Source: a virus
DNA length: 24,010 bases
IMG/VR virus record: IMGVR_UViG_3300033144_002533
Coordinates: 1-24,010 of that record
Strand: one strand, 5' to 3'
Shown: positions 1-9,801 of the stretch, in pieces
How positions within the stretch are numbered: the stretch's first letter is position 1
Layout: every line of letters starts with the position of its first letter
The notes under the pieces: generated by a model
Seen by the model: the letters and a program-made list of their open reading frames with translations, nothing else
Told to the model about the DNA's origin: nothing
The model's database searches: none
Position numbers and translations under genes: made by a program

Positions 1-467
1 GGATTCATCATCAGCATGCCGGCTTTCTTCCACCAGCCATCCTGCTCGCGCATGTCCTCGAAGATGGCGATGTCGTCGTCGGACATGCGCCACTGTTCCA
101 TGTTGCCGTAATGCTCGGCGAGTTCGTCGTAGTCGCCTTGAGCAACATCCGGCATCGCGCGCATGCGTTCTAGGCCGCGCATGAATGCGTAGCCGATACC
201 AGTGTCGTAGTCGCGTACTTCTTCCGGCGCTCTTATCGCACTACGCCAGTCCGGATCTGTGCCATACGTTTCGTGAATGCCAGCTATTCTGGCGTTATGT
301 TCAACGGCCCGTTGATCGTAATCAGATGCTTGCTCAGGCGCTGCTGCTGGCGCTGCCGTGACCGGTGGCAGTTCAGCCGTAGGAGCCTCAACTGGCGGCA
401 CACTTTGTTTGTCACGCCAATTCGGATCTGTACCGTATGTAGCGTGAATTTCTTCTGGCGTTGCCAC
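1..467 (-). CDS. Hypothetical virion-region protein, C-terminus cut by window edge
   Basis: The frame stays open from a GTG at 467-465 to the window edge, giving 155 codons without a stop. The GTG shares one base with the TAG stop of the upstream gene (TAGTG), and an AGAGG ribosome site sits just before it, which decides the start and suggests translational coupling. The protein contains two copies of an IHxTYGTDPxWR motif, at residues 7-18 and 64-75. A proline/alanine-rich linker (about residues 23-47) separates them, and an acidic, charged stretch follows. I do not recognise the family. Its place at the end of the internal-protein cluster suggests the beginning of a large virion or ejection protein, but that is inference from position only. 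Confidence 0.75.
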   Translation of the reverse strand, partial: MATPEEIHATYGTDPNWRDKQSVPPVEAPTAELPPVTAAPAAAPEQASDYDQRAVEHNARIAGIHETYGTDPDWRSAIRAPEEVRDYDTGIGYAFMRGLERMRAMPDVAQGDYDELAEHYGNMEQWRMSDDDIAIFEDMREQDGWWKKAGMLMMN

Positions 468-2020
468 TATTCGACCTCTGTTGGCGCTACTTCTTCCTGA
501 TAGATTTCAAGCTCTGGCGGTGTCCACGCTCCCCGCTCACGCATGCTACGAATTTCATCCGGTGTTCTCGGCCTTAACTCTGCGCCCGGCTTCTTTCCTA
601 CTCGCGCTTCACCTGACATCCATTTTTCAACGTAACTGGCAATTGAAGCAGCATCCTCATCATTGAGCGTCGGCTTGCCGCTTCTGTACCGAACTATCGG
701 ATTTATATGCTCGACGCCTGTGACCCTTCGCTTCTGTAACCATTTCCAAAACGGTGATTGCGAATCGCCTTGTGCCTCGGCAACCAATCGATCGAGTTCT
801 TCCGGATCGATTACCTCGATGTCACCCATGCGAAGTTTCTCAATCATTTCCGGTGGCCCGACTTCTATAACTTCCGGCGGGATCTCCGGTGGCGTTGGGC
901 CGAACTCGCCTTCGGCCCCTTCGTCTAACAAGCCGCCGCCACTTGAATCGAGAACTCGTTGACCGAATTCAGTGGGAGTACCGTCGCTGCCTTCAAAGTC
1001 GCTCTGATACGGCGAACCCATGTCGCCCGGCTCAACGCCAGGCGGATACTCGTCCAGTCCCTGCCGGTCACGATACTTCCGAAGAATTGCATCCGTTTCG
1101 TCGGGCGTAGGATCTCGGCCTTCCTTTTCGGCGAGCGCGCGCAGTTCAGCCGACGCGCTGTTGGCAGAACTACCGCCAGCAGCAGCGCCAAGTGGCTCAT
1201 CATCAATTCTGCCTTTGTCGTCGCCACCGGATCTGCGGCGATCGCTTGTATCGAGTAAGTACGCTGGAATACGAATGCCATCGCGCCGCATTGAATCTTG
1301 CAGACCGGCATCATCGCGAGATACTTGTCCGAAAATGTATCCGGACGGAATGTAGCCGAAGGAGCGATAGTAATCTTCGGCCGTCCATTTGCCAGCATAT
1401 AAATCTTCTTCGGCTGCTTGTTTCTTTCCAACCGCGTCTGTACCGCCACCAAAATCGTGGGCCACTGGATTCAGTTCGCCACCATAAAATGCATCAGCGC
1501 CTTGAATTTTCCACGCACGACCGTCCGGCCCTTTCGCGTTTACATATTCTACTTGTCTGAAACCAGATGGCTGCGAAGGATCAATAACCGAATCGCGTTC
1601 GAACTCGACAGTCCAACCGTTGCCCGACAACGTTTTCTGCGCACTGCGCGCGTAATACTGCTTGATGTATTCCCTAGCAATATCAGTTTGCGAGCGAAGT
1701 TCTTCGACTTCCATTACTCGCGTGTGGCCGACTGTCGCTGATGTTATGTCGCGTTCGCTCTCGGTTGTCGCTTGAGTAGCGGAGCGTTCGGTTTCCCGGT
1801 CGAACATGGTTCCTTCAAAATCTTCTCGACGTTTCGCGCGCGTGGCATCCGATTTGATGCGCTTATCCAGCAAACTGGAATCGTGCTGCATACGTTGCTT
1901 CTGAAGCTGCATTTCACGTTGCGATTCTTCATCGATCCGACGATCATCACGCTTGTCTACTGCGATGTCTGTGACCGCACCGCCGACTTCAGTGGCTACG
2001 CTTCCGAATAAACTTGCCAT
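467..2020 (-). CDS. Hypothetical internal-virion-type protein with N-terminal coiled coil
   Basis: This 517-residue protein starts at an ATG with an AGGGGAG ribosome site just downstream of the preceding stop. The first 25 residues are small and hydrophobic (MASLFGSVATEVGGAVTDIA). They are followed by about 90 residues of highly charged helix (KRDDRR...ESQREMQLQKQRM) that looks like a coiled coil. Residues from roughly 130 to 240 have mixed globular character (for example GYIPSGYIFGQVSRD). The second half is acidic, with many proline, glycine and glutamate residues. No catalytic motif is visible. Position after a membrane protein and before another large protein, in the slot where T7-type phages encode internal core proteins, suggests a virion or ejection component. 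The family is not recognised, and the function is inferred from context only. Confidence 0.75.
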   Translation of the reverse strand: MASLFGSVATEVGGAVTDIAVDKRDDRRIDEESQREMQLQKQRMQHDSSLLDKRIKSDATRAKRREDFEGTMFDRETERSATQATTESERDITSATVGHTRVMEVEELRSQTDIAREYIKQYYARSAQKTLSGNGWTVEFERDSVIDPSQPSGFRQVEYVNAKGPDGRAWKIQGADAFYGGELNPVAHDFGGGTDAVGKKQAAEEDLYAGKWTAEDYYRSFGYIPSGYIFGQVSRDDAGLQDSMRRDGIRIPAYLLDTSDRRRSGGDDKGRIDDEPLGAAAGGSSANSASAELRALAEKEGRDPTPDETDAILRKYRDRQGLDEYPPGVEPGDMGSPYQSDFEGSDGTPTEFGQRVLDSSGGGLLDEGAEGEFGPTPPEIPPEVIEVGPPEMIEKLRMGDIEVIDPEELDRLVAEAQGDSQSPFWKWLQKRRVTGVEHINPIVRYRSGKPTLNDEDAASIASYVEKWMSGEARVGKKPGAELRPRTPDEIRSMRERGAWTPPELEIYQEEVAPTEVE

Positions 2021-2029
2021 TGCGCTCCC

Positions 2030-2791
2030 CTACTTTGCTTGAGACAGAATTTGTCGGTTCTGCTGTTGAAGGGCATCCAAGTCGTTCGGTGCCATACCGC
2101 TAACAACTTCGTTATATTCCTCGACGCCGCCTTCGTTGCCCCACATCGACTGAACAGACTCCCATACAGCACCGAGAACTTGCTCCATGTCCTGAGTGCT
2201 GTACTCAGTTTGATGCCGTGCTTCGGCCAACTCCGCAATTCGCTCGACGGACTCGCGCGTCACTTCAGAAACAACCGCGACATCCATGTTGATCGCTCGA
2301 TCGAGTTCCTTGATGAACAACGCGGTGACTTTCACTGTCGTGCTGACAAGATCGTCAGGCCTGACTTGATCCACGATTGAGTTCGCCGTTTTGTCGTTGC
2401 CGTACAGCACTTTCGCCATCGCCCGAATCGCGCGCTCATACTCTTTTTGCTGCTCCGGAGTTGCATCTTGCAGATACGGCTCGATTGCACCGGCCGGGCC
2501 GGCTTTCGCGCCGCCGCCTGCTGGTTGTCCTTCTGCGCCTGCTCCCGCTTCTGCCCCGATGTCTGCTGCTCCCGGTGGCGGTGCTGCTCCCGGTGGCGGT
2601 GCGCCTGGCGGTGGTGCGCCGCCTGCTGGCCCCGGTTGTGGCAAAGGTGCTGGCCCCGCAGCGGCAGGCGGTGGTGCGCCTGCTCCCGCTTCTGCGCCGG
2701 CTGGTGGTGCGCCAGCCTGCGCTGCTGCTGCGGCGAGATCCGGCGTTAATGCGCCGCCGCCTGCTTGTGCTGCTTGATCTAATGCGCCCAT
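2030..2791 (-). CDS. Virion-associated protein with Ala/Pro/Gly-rich N-terminus and conserved helical C-terminus
   Basis: The gene encodes 253 residues. A strong AGGAGG site six bases before the ATG overlaps the end of the upstream gene. Roughly the first 105 residues are low complexity, made of alanine, proline and glycine with repeated GAPPP-like units. The rest is a compact helical domain (ATPEQQKEYERAIRAMAKVL, then NDKTANSIVDQ, then TVKVTALFIKELDRAINMD and QDMEQVLGAVWESV). I recall similar helical domains in uncharacterised virion-cluster proteins of aquatic phages, but I cannot name a function. The disordered head could be a flexible tether. It lies between a one-helix membrane protein and a coiled-coil protein, consistent with an internal virion role. 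Confidence 0.8.
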   Translation of the reverse strand: MGALDQAAQAGGGALTPDLAAAAAQAGAPPAGAEAGAGAPPPAAAGPAPLPQPGPAGGAPPPGAPPPGAAPPPGAADIGAEAGAGAEGQPAGGGAKAGPAGAIEPYLQDATPEQQKEYERAIRAMAKVLYGNDKTANSIVDQVRPDDLVSTTVKVTALFIKELDRAINMDVAVVSEVTRESVERIAELAEARHQTEYSTQDMEQVLGAVWESVQSMWGNEGGVEEYNEVVSGMAPNDLDALQQQNRQILSQAK

Positions 2792-2793
2792 GA

Positions 2794-3774
2794 TTATCCT
2801 CCTGCGGTCGCGCCGTAAGCGCGATCAAATTTCATCCGACCCTGACCTTCTTTGGCCGTGTTACGTGATACGCGAGCGATGTCTTGTGCGTTCGGAACTT
2901 GAAGCCGTCCGACTCGCGCGCTTTGCTGCCTGATATTTGCCCGGCCTTGACTGTTCGGGTTCATCCAGTCGCGACGAATTCGATCATCGAATTCCTGCTG
3001 ATCTTTCGATGTGTAGTAATTGCCGACGCCAGAAATCAACGCACCAGCAACTCGACCGCCGCCTTCGCTGCGTAAGAAACCGCCTTCATCGAACATTTCA
3101 CCGGCTGCTTTTTTAGCTTTGGACAACCAGTTGGTGCCTTCATCGAGCATATCGGTAACAGGCGGATTTGCGTTCGCGTTTGCAGCCATCTGTATTGCAG
3201 GATCACCCGCTTCTGGCGGCATTATGCTGCCACCGCCGACACCCACTTGATCTGAGCGTAACGCCGTTGTTGCAGCACCACTATCAGGTGGCCCCATCGC
3301 ACTTGATCCAGACATGTTGGCTTCGTTTAACAAACCGCCGCTGCCTTCGAGGGCGCTGTCGGCTCCTTGAATTCCGGACTGACCGGCAACACCGGGAGAT
3401 CCGCCTTGCTCCATCGCGAGTGCCGTTGCGTCGGCAGCCGGGCCACTTCCTTTCATCATCGCCTTCGCGGTTGTCTCGTTGGGCGCGAAGATACCGCCTT
3501 CGCCGCCACCAACACCAGTGAGCGTTGTCAAGAACGCTTTGCCACTTTCAACGAATGCCGTCATAAAGCCATTGGTCGCCATGTTCGCCGAGAACGCGGT
3601 GTAACCGGCGACCATCGCCGTTCCGAGAGTAAATATCGAAAGCCCGATCATCAGCGCCTTGCCAAAACTTGAATTCATCAGTTTGCCAAGCGGTTCGAGG
3701 ATCGGCTTAAATATGCTCAGAATGCCCTTAAAGACACCTGAAATCGCATCGCCTATCTTGCTAAAAATTCCCAT
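2794..3774 (-). CDS. Internal virion protein candidate with a single membrane helix
   Basis: I chose the ATG at 3774 because GAAGGTG lies just upstream and the start follows the preceding gene by 10 bases; an upstream in-frame start would overlap that gene by more than 100 bases. The 326-residue protein opens with an amphipathic helix (GIFSKIGDAISGVFKGILSI) followed by a predicted membrane segment at about residues 38-61. The middle is glycine/alanine/serine-rich and probably disordered. The C-terminus is basic (NIRQQSARVGRLQVPNAQDI). A small protein with one hydrophobic helix in this genomic slot resembles, in architecture, the T7 gp14 type that forms an outer-membrane channel during DNA ejection. 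That parallel is inference; there is no sequence match I can demonstrate. Confidence 0.78.
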   Translation of the reverse strand: MGIFSKIGDAISGVFKGILSIFKPILEPLGKLMNSSFGKALMIGLSIFTLGTAMVAGYTAFSANMATNGFMTAFVESGKAFLTTLTGVGGGEGGIFAPNETTAKAMMKGSGPAADATALAMEQGGSPGVAGQSGIQGADSALEGSGGLLNEANMSGSSAMGPPDSGAATTALRSDQVGVGGGSIMPPEAGDPAIQMAANANANPPVTDMLDEGTNWLSKAKKAAGEMFDEGGFLRSEGGGRVAGALISGVGNYYTSKDQQEFDDRIRRDWMNPNSQGRANIRQQSARVGRLQVPNAQDIARVSRNTAKEGQGRMKFDRAYGATAGG

Positions 3775-3784
3775 GATTGCACCT

Positions 3785-4215
3785 TCAGTTGTAGAGCAAG
3801 TACGCACCACCGCACTTACGAAAGCCGAGTCGTTCGGCCAACTTCCACACCAACGGATCGATGTGATCGCTGTCCGGTACGATACCGGCAACACGGATGA
3901 TGCGCCTGGCATCAACCCATTTCAAAAATTCCTTTACCATCTTGCGGCCGTCACCGACCACGACCGCCTTCCAGAGCGCAATAATACAGTTCTGTCGCTG
4001 CGCCCAAAGATTGTTACTTGACACCGCCAGCAGCGCACCGTTGACGCGGCCATCGTCCGTGCTGACCCACGCGAAGTGTTTCGCCGAACTGATCGCCGTC
4101 CTGATGCCCTTGCGGATCTTCTCTCGATCCGGTAGCAGCTTCGGGTACTTGCTCGCCTCGATGAATGCAATCTCGAAGATCGCGTCCATGTCGGCCAATG
4201 TCGCTGGTCGTATCA

Positions 4216-4216
<1 letters not shown>
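3785..4216 (-). CDS. GNAT-family acetyltransferase-like protein
   Basis: The 143-residue protein begins MIRPATLADMDAIFEIA, a typical N-terminus of GCN5-related N-acetyltransferases. It ends LAERLGFRKCGGAYLLYN, matching the usual final helix and strand of the fold. The acetyl-CoA loop region is around residues 84-100 (VVVGDGRKMVKEFLKW), but it departs from the classic Q/RxxGxG/A pattern, so catalysis is uncertain. The ATG at 4216 overlaps the upstream stop (TGATG); a GTG one codon earlier is possible. GNAT-like proteins are known among internal virion proteins of T7-like phages, and this one sits directly before a one-helix virion protein. It may therefore be structural rather than an enzyme. 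Fold assignment is moderate; role is inferred. Confidence 0.72.
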
Positions 4217-5592
<1,376 letters not shown>

Positions 5593-5614
5593 CTTAAATG
5601 CTCCATCTAATTTG

Positions 5615-6940
5615 TCAGTCTAGCTTTGTGAGAGCAAGGAAGCTCCCCGCCTCAAAATCCAAATCGCCCACTTGTGCCGTGCTTTGAGCGAACTCGACTT
5701 GAATTGAATTAGTGCCGCTGGTCACATCTAACGTCCCGGTGTAGTAGATCTGATCGGTTCCGGAGCCGGTAGAGAGTGACGGAAACAGCATTACGTCTTG
5801 CAATATGCCTTGAAGATCGGTCGTCGGTGCGCCAGATCCGGAGAAGTTTTTAACCGCTCCGCGTAAGACGCTAGTGCCGCCAACGCCGGTCGTGGAAATG
5901 TCAGTTCTCATGCCACAACCGGAGACTGCCACATCGCGAGCGTTTACCACCATAAGCAGGCTGTAGCGCCCAATCGGAATGTTAGTGAGCAGCAGTTCTG
6001 AATCTATCAACGTGGTCGTATTGTTGACGGTATCGTCTAGTGCTTGCTCGACAAACTGATGCCTTCCCGCAGCGCCGCCAATTGCAAAGTCAGTGCCAGC
6101 ATCATCCGTGAACATCAACGTGTTCGGCACATCGTCACGTACCCAAACCTGACCGTAAGCGGCAATATCTGCGACCGCTGCTGCTGATTCGCCAATCAAC
6201 ATTGGAACCTGAACCAACATGTAATCTTCAGTCGATTCGACACATCGAACGAATTCAACGCCGCCGGCGATCAAACTCATTTCATCAACTGCGTTGCCGC
6301 CGATACCTGTATCAATGTCGCCTGATCTCGGCAGAATAGTAGGCACGGTTGTTGTCGGCGCTTGATTCCGGAATCCTGCTCGCGACAGACTTACGCTGCC
6401 GAAATTAAACGCATTCATTTGATACAGTGCGGAACCGGCTATGGAGACATATATGCTGTCATCGGTGTTTTCGAAAAATCCTGAATCACCGTCGCCAAAG
6501 GCAAGCGTCGGAGTAACCGCATCGTTTGTTGACGGCAGAACCAGATGAAGGCCGCTTTCCAACATAACCACTTCGGAATCGACGCCAGTGTCGTCCGTGT
6601 ACATCAAGATATTTGGCACATCGTTACGCACCCAAACTTGACCTAAAGTAGCGGTATCTCCTGCCGCTGCGGCTCGTTCCTCCAAATACAAAGGAATGTC
6701 GTTGAGTCTCAGACCGGTCGTGTTGACGGCCCCGAAGTTGAAAAACGTGCCATCGTGCTGCATCGAGAAAGAATCAGCGAAAGTGGCATCGGTAAATCGT
6801 ACTTCACGGCCGCCAGCTATCACGAATGCAGCTACGCCTGCCGAGAAAGTCATTACGAACTCGTCGCTGTAGTCCACCCCAAGCGTTGCATGACCGCCGT
6901 AGTACGAAACCGCTTTCTTGAACGATGAAAGTGGTTCCAT
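5615..6940 (-). CDS. Tail fibre, C-terminal fragment (receptor-binding end)
   Basis: This 441-codon frame is the distal part of a fibre gene that begins at 7543. The first 15 or so residues from its ATG probably belong to the wrong frame; fibre-like sequence is clear from about GGHATLGVDYSDEFVM. It is beta-rich and carries two copies of a GQVWVRxDVPNxLMxTDDxG module (6569-6643 and 6080-6154). Short predicted-strand segments follow, and a C-terminal domain (RYSLLMVVNARDVAVSGCGM and onward, ending FEAGSFLALTKLD) plausibly forms the receptor-binding tip. There is no convincing ribosome site at the ATG, and an in-frame TAA lies just upstream, so independent translation is doubtful. It follows the nozzle-like gene and an N-terminal fibre fragment, as expected for a podoviral fibre. 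Confidence 0.78.
   Translation of the reverse strand: MEPLSSFKKAVSYYGGHATLGVDYSDEFVMTFSAGVAAFVIAGGREVRFTDATFADSFSMQHDGTFFNFGAVNTTGLRLNDIPLYLEERAAAAGDTATLGQVWVRNDVPNILMYTDDTGVDSEVVMLESGLHLVLPSTNDAVTPTLAFGDGDSGFFENTDDSIYVSIAGSALYQMNAFNFGSVSLSRAGFRNQAPTTTVPTILPRSGDIDTGIGGNAVDEMSLIAGGVEFVRCVESTEDYMLVQVPMLIGESAAAVADIAAYGQVWVRDDVPNTLMFTDDAGTDFAIGGAAGRHQFVEQALDDTVNNTTTLIDSELLLTNIPIGRYSLLMVVNARDVAVSGCGMRTDISTTGVGGTSVLRGAVKNFSGSGAPTTDLQGILQDVMLFPSLSTGSGTDQIYYTGTLDVTSGTNSIQVEFAQSTAQVGDLDFEAGSFLALTKLD
6080..6154 (-). repeat. Fibre module copy 2 (GQVWVRDDVPN-type)
   Basis: This encodes GQVWVRDDVPNTLMFTDDAG plus five residues. It is a diverged copy of the module at 6569-6643, 489 bases away, and both are preceded by an alanine-rich stretch. 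This suggests internal duplication within the fibre shaft. Confidence 0.75.
6569..6643 (-). repeat. Fibre module copy 1 (GQVWVRNDVPN-type)
   Basis: This encodes GQVWVRNDVPNILMYTDDTG plus five residues, and is the proximal copy of the duplicated fibre module. The DNA is recognisably similar to that of the second copy but not identical, so the duplication is old. Confidence 0.75.
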
Positions 6941-7226
6941 TCCAAGTTACATCAGGGTCGCCTTCGATCGTGTCGTCAGCCGTCCAAATTGCAATCTGGT
7001 TATTGACAGGCGTACCGGAAATTAGAACAGCACCCGCTGTGGACGCTGATTTTGCAGCCCAATGCAACGCTGAGTAATCGCTCACGCCATCGCCGCCGGC
7101 CGCGACCGAGACAAGCGTATCTTCAGGCGTGATCGCCCACTCGGATGCGTAACCTCGATTCAGATTTGCATCGAGCGTTGCGGCCAGTACAAATCTGGCA
7201 TTGGCACGAACGCAGAACCATCCCAA
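6804..7226 (-). pseudogene. Tail fibre, middle fragment in a shifted frame
   Basis: This frame carries fibre-like sequence from about 7190 (FVLAATLDANLNRGYASEWA, then DTLVSVAAGGDGVSDYSALH) to about 6940 (DDTIEGDPDVTWNGTTF). It connects the N-terminal fragment in the preceding frame to the C-terminal fragment in the following one. The residues before about 7190 and after about 6930 look like out-of-frame shadow. The nominal ATG at 7226 has no ribosome site. EWA...DTLVS...DYSALH is typical of the coiled-coil/shaft start seen in many phage fibres. It should be read as the middle of one fibre of about 642 residues and not as a separate gene. Confidence 0.65.
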
Positions 7227-7543
7227 TTGGTGAGCGCAACTGCGCCAATTCCATCGACATCGATCGTGGCCGCACCGGTGTTCGCGTGAGTCGCAAAGAA
7301 TCGAACGCCATCGCCATCTGCATTAGCCAGGCGCGTGTCGGGCATCGTCACGACATAAGCGTTACCGCTGCCGCTCTCCGGTGCGAAGATCGATGTGTCC
7401 GTTGTGATCGCTTCGTTGCTGTCAGGCATAAAGTCGAACGCATTCTGGATTGCCTGAAACTGCAAATTGACGGCATCAGATCTGACCTTCGAGCCGGGAT
7501 CGAAGTCAGGATCAAATTCGTAGTATTGGTTGGTGACTGTCAC
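7160..7543 (-). CDS. Tail fibre, N-terminal (virion-attachment) fragment, prematurely terminated
   Basis: The start overlaps the stop of the upstream nozzle-like gene (ATGA). The fragment contains MTVTNQYYEFDPDFDPGSKV, then NLQFQAIQNAFDFMPDSNEA, then SIFAPESGSGNAYVVTMPDT, a pattern I associate with the N-terminal domains of podoviral fibres. After ...GSAFVPMPD at about 7191 the frame runs out of fibre-like sequence and stops at 7160 with LYWPQRSMQI. Restoring one T in the minus-strand ATTTG at 7191-7193 would continue into the middle fragment (PDFVLAATLDANL). The break is therefore either a natural one-base loss or a homopolymer sequencing error. The sequence does not look like a -1 slippery heptamer. 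Confidence 0.78.
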   Translation of the reverse strand: MTVTNQYYEFDPDFDPGSKVRSDAVNLQFQAIQNAFDFMPDSNEAITTDTSIFAPESGSGNAYVVTMPDTRLANADGDGVRFFATHANTGAATIDVDGIGAVALTNWDGSAFVPMPDLYWPQRSMQI

Positions 7544-9795
7544 CGCTGTAGCCTCCGCATATCATAGTGCAACGTGATTCCCTGCATCACCCACGGATCT
7601 GAAAAAGCTGTCTCGTTGAAGATCAGAAAGCTGATGTTCTCACCAGTGCCGCGTAGTTCCGCTCGCGCGGTTGTAAGTGCTTGACCGTCCCACTGAAATT
7701 CGTCCCAATTGTCGATGTCCCAAAAACCACCGCCGCCTACGATGTCAATCGTCGGAATGTTTGCTATCTGATCGAGATTATCAACACTGCTCGATGACTC
7801 CAATGCGCTGTAGGAAAGATCGCTCTGGAATGAAAGTGTCAGTTGCCCCGGTGTGTTCAGTTCGAGATCCACACGCCGGAACTTCTTGCGGCGTGAAGGC
7901 GATCCAACCTGATTGAATGCCGTTCGTATATATGACGCTATCTCGTCGCCATCGAAATTCTTGCCGATCTGATCCTCGAACACGAAGCCTTCATTCGTCA
8001 CATCATTGGTGCAGAAATACGTGCGCTCTTTGCCGTTTTCGTCGTCGGTGTTGTAGATGCTTTTCACCGGGATGTCATAGGACAGAAAACCGAACTCCGC
8101 AGGAGTTTTCGCTGTTCTCCTTCGGACTTGGGTTTCAGCCTGCGAACCGGCCGTGACGTACATCACCAGACAACTGTTGTCGGTGAAATACATTCGGAAC
8201 TGGTTCGACTCGCGCACGATCGTTGAGTCATTAAAATTCTTTCGTGCCGCGATTAGGATCGGTTGCACTTGCTGAGACACGGTTGCCGATATGAAATCAC
8301 CGAACTGATCGGATCGGGCGACTGAAGTGATGCCAAGATCATCGAGCGAATACACAGTGTCGATCTTTTTAGATCCATACAGCAGAGATCCGGACTGCTC
8401 CGCAATGAGTCTGAGTTCCCAATCGATCACACCCGTTCCGAACAGGCCGCGTGTCTCGCGCGTAGTCGAAACGATCAGTGCGTTACCCACGACGCTGTTG
8501 AGCGACGTACCTTCGTCGCCGAGGCCGAACTCACCGGCTCCGAGGAACGCCTGCCAGTTCATCGGTACGCCGGGAATCGAATGTTGCAGAGATCCACCGG
8601 GGAACATGAAGAACAAATGATTGCGGTGTTCTTCGACAAGAAATGGCGTATTCGTCGGTGCAATGCCAGAGCCAGGCAGAGTCGTAAGTGGGTTCGTCGG
8701 CATCAGGATCGGCGACACGATCATGTTCTCATCGATCTCGAAGCCGGGATCGATGCCGTTGCAGCCATACGTCCGGTACGTGCCAGATCCGCCGAAGAAA
8801 TTGTGATTATGAAATCGGTATATGCCATTAGGGGAAAATGCAAATGTTACGTTCGCACCAACAGCATCGGAGAGGCGCGTCAAAGCAGGCGATTCGAGTT
8901 GTTCGCCATTTGTGAACGGCCCACCGACTACGTTTATCAGAACGTAATAGCCTTCACCTGAGCCATCCCACGCGACCGAGCCGCCGTTCAGAACTACTCG
9001 ATGGATCTCCGCAGTCGCACCGCTAGATCCACCGGTTATCGTGGCACCCTCGCCAATGGTTTCGCCGGCCAATTCTGCATTTTCAAAGCGAATGTAATCG
9101 GCCATCGTAATGCCAGCCGTGACCCAACCGGCCGCGCTTGAGTGGTGCATAACGCCAACCGTTTCGCCAATGTTGTTTCGCCATGCATAGATGTCGGCCT
9201 GCCGCTGCCATGCTCCGCGCACCCGACCTGCGCCTGGCACTTCGATAATGTCGGCCCGGTAGTTGTCCTCGGCTTCAAGTAGCCAGATTTCTTCCTGATC
9301 GGCATTCGGTGCGGCCAGTACGACCGGGGTGTTGTTGACCGTGTAATCACCGGCGTTGAGGCCTTCGCCGTTATTGAAAACACCTGTGCCGCCGCTGACC
9401 TTTGTCACACCCATCCAGTCAGTTCCGACTTGCAGGGCTGCATCTTCCGCTGAATCATCCCAAAGGCCACAGACCTCACCGGACGTACCGCTAATATCAC
9501 CCGTTACCGTGTCGCCGATCGCCAGCAGGGGTGTAGTGATGTCCGTGCATTCAAAGCCAACGTAGCTCGCGTCAGACGGCTTGGGCTGGCCGTCGAATCG
9601 TTCGTAACCGGGAATGCGGCGGTAGCCGCCTTCGTACCACGGCTCGAAGTTGACCATCGCGAGCGCGCGGCCGGGATCGAGCGTAAGCGCCGGCGACACA
9701 ATATCCAATCCGCCGGCCAACGCATAGTATTGCGTTCGAGTTGTATTTCTACCGCGTCGAGTTCTATCGCCGCGACGAGGAAACATTTCAGACAT
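7540..9795 (-). CDS. Large virion structural protein, probable tail nozzle or hub
   Basis: The 751-residue gene starts 6 bases after the adaptor gene, with GGAG upstream. Its N-terminus has basic residues (RRGDRTRRGRNTTRTQYYAL) and then AGGLDIVSPALTLDPGRALA and NFEPWYEGGYRRIPGYERFD. I associate this pattern with large structural proteins encoded right after the head-tail adaptor in short-tailed phages. The rest is beta-rich with many glycine and aromatic residues, without enzymatic motifs or membrane segments. Size and position match the tail tubular B / nozzle slot of T7-like phages (gp12, about 790 residues) and the P22 gp10 slot. The role is inferred from context plus pattern; the virion assignment is strong and the exact equivalence is not. 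Confidence 0.85.
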   Translation of the reverse strand: MSEMFPRRGDRTRRGRNTTRTQYYALAGGLDIVSPALTLDPGRALAMVNFEPWYEGGYRRIPGYERFDGQPKPSDASYVGFECTDITTPLLAIGDTVTGDISGTSGEVCGLWDDSAEDAALQVGTDWMGVTKVSGGTGVFNNGEGLNAGDYTVNNTPVVLAAPNADQEEIWLLEAEDNYRADIIEVPGAGRVRGAWQRQADIYAWRNNIGETVGVMHHSSAAGWVTAGITMADYIRFENAELAGETIGEGATITGGSSGATAEIHRVVLNGGSVAWDGSGEGYYVLINVVGGPFTNGEQLESPALTRLSDAVGANVTFAFSPNGIYRFHNHNFFGGSGTYRTYGCNGIDPGFEIDENMIVSPILMPTNPLTTLPGSGIAPTNTPFLVEEHRNHLFFMFPGGSLQHSIPGVPMNWQAFLGAGEFGLGDEGTSLNSVVGNALIVSTTRETRGLFGTGVIDWELRLIAEQSGSLLYGSKKIDTVYSLDDLGITSVARSDQFGDFISATVSQQVQPILIAARKNFNDSTIVRESNQFRMYFTDNSCLVMYVTAGSQAETQVRRRTAKTPAEFGFLSYDIPVKSIYNTDDENGKERTYFCTNDVTNEGFVFEDQIGKNFDGDEIASYIRTAFNQVGSPSRRKKFRRVDLELNTPGQLTLSFQSDLSYSALESSSSVDNLDQIANIPTIDIVGGGGFWDIDNWDEFQWDGQALTTARAELRGTGENISFLIFNETAFSDPWVMQGITLHYDMRRLQR

Positions 9796-9801
9796 TCAAA
9801 C

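Noticed and set aside
7185-7200. Programmed -1 frameshift in the fibre gene
   Set aside because: The sequence around the shift (CCA GAT TTG TAC) does not form a slippery X XXY YYZ heptamer; a one-base indel explains it better.
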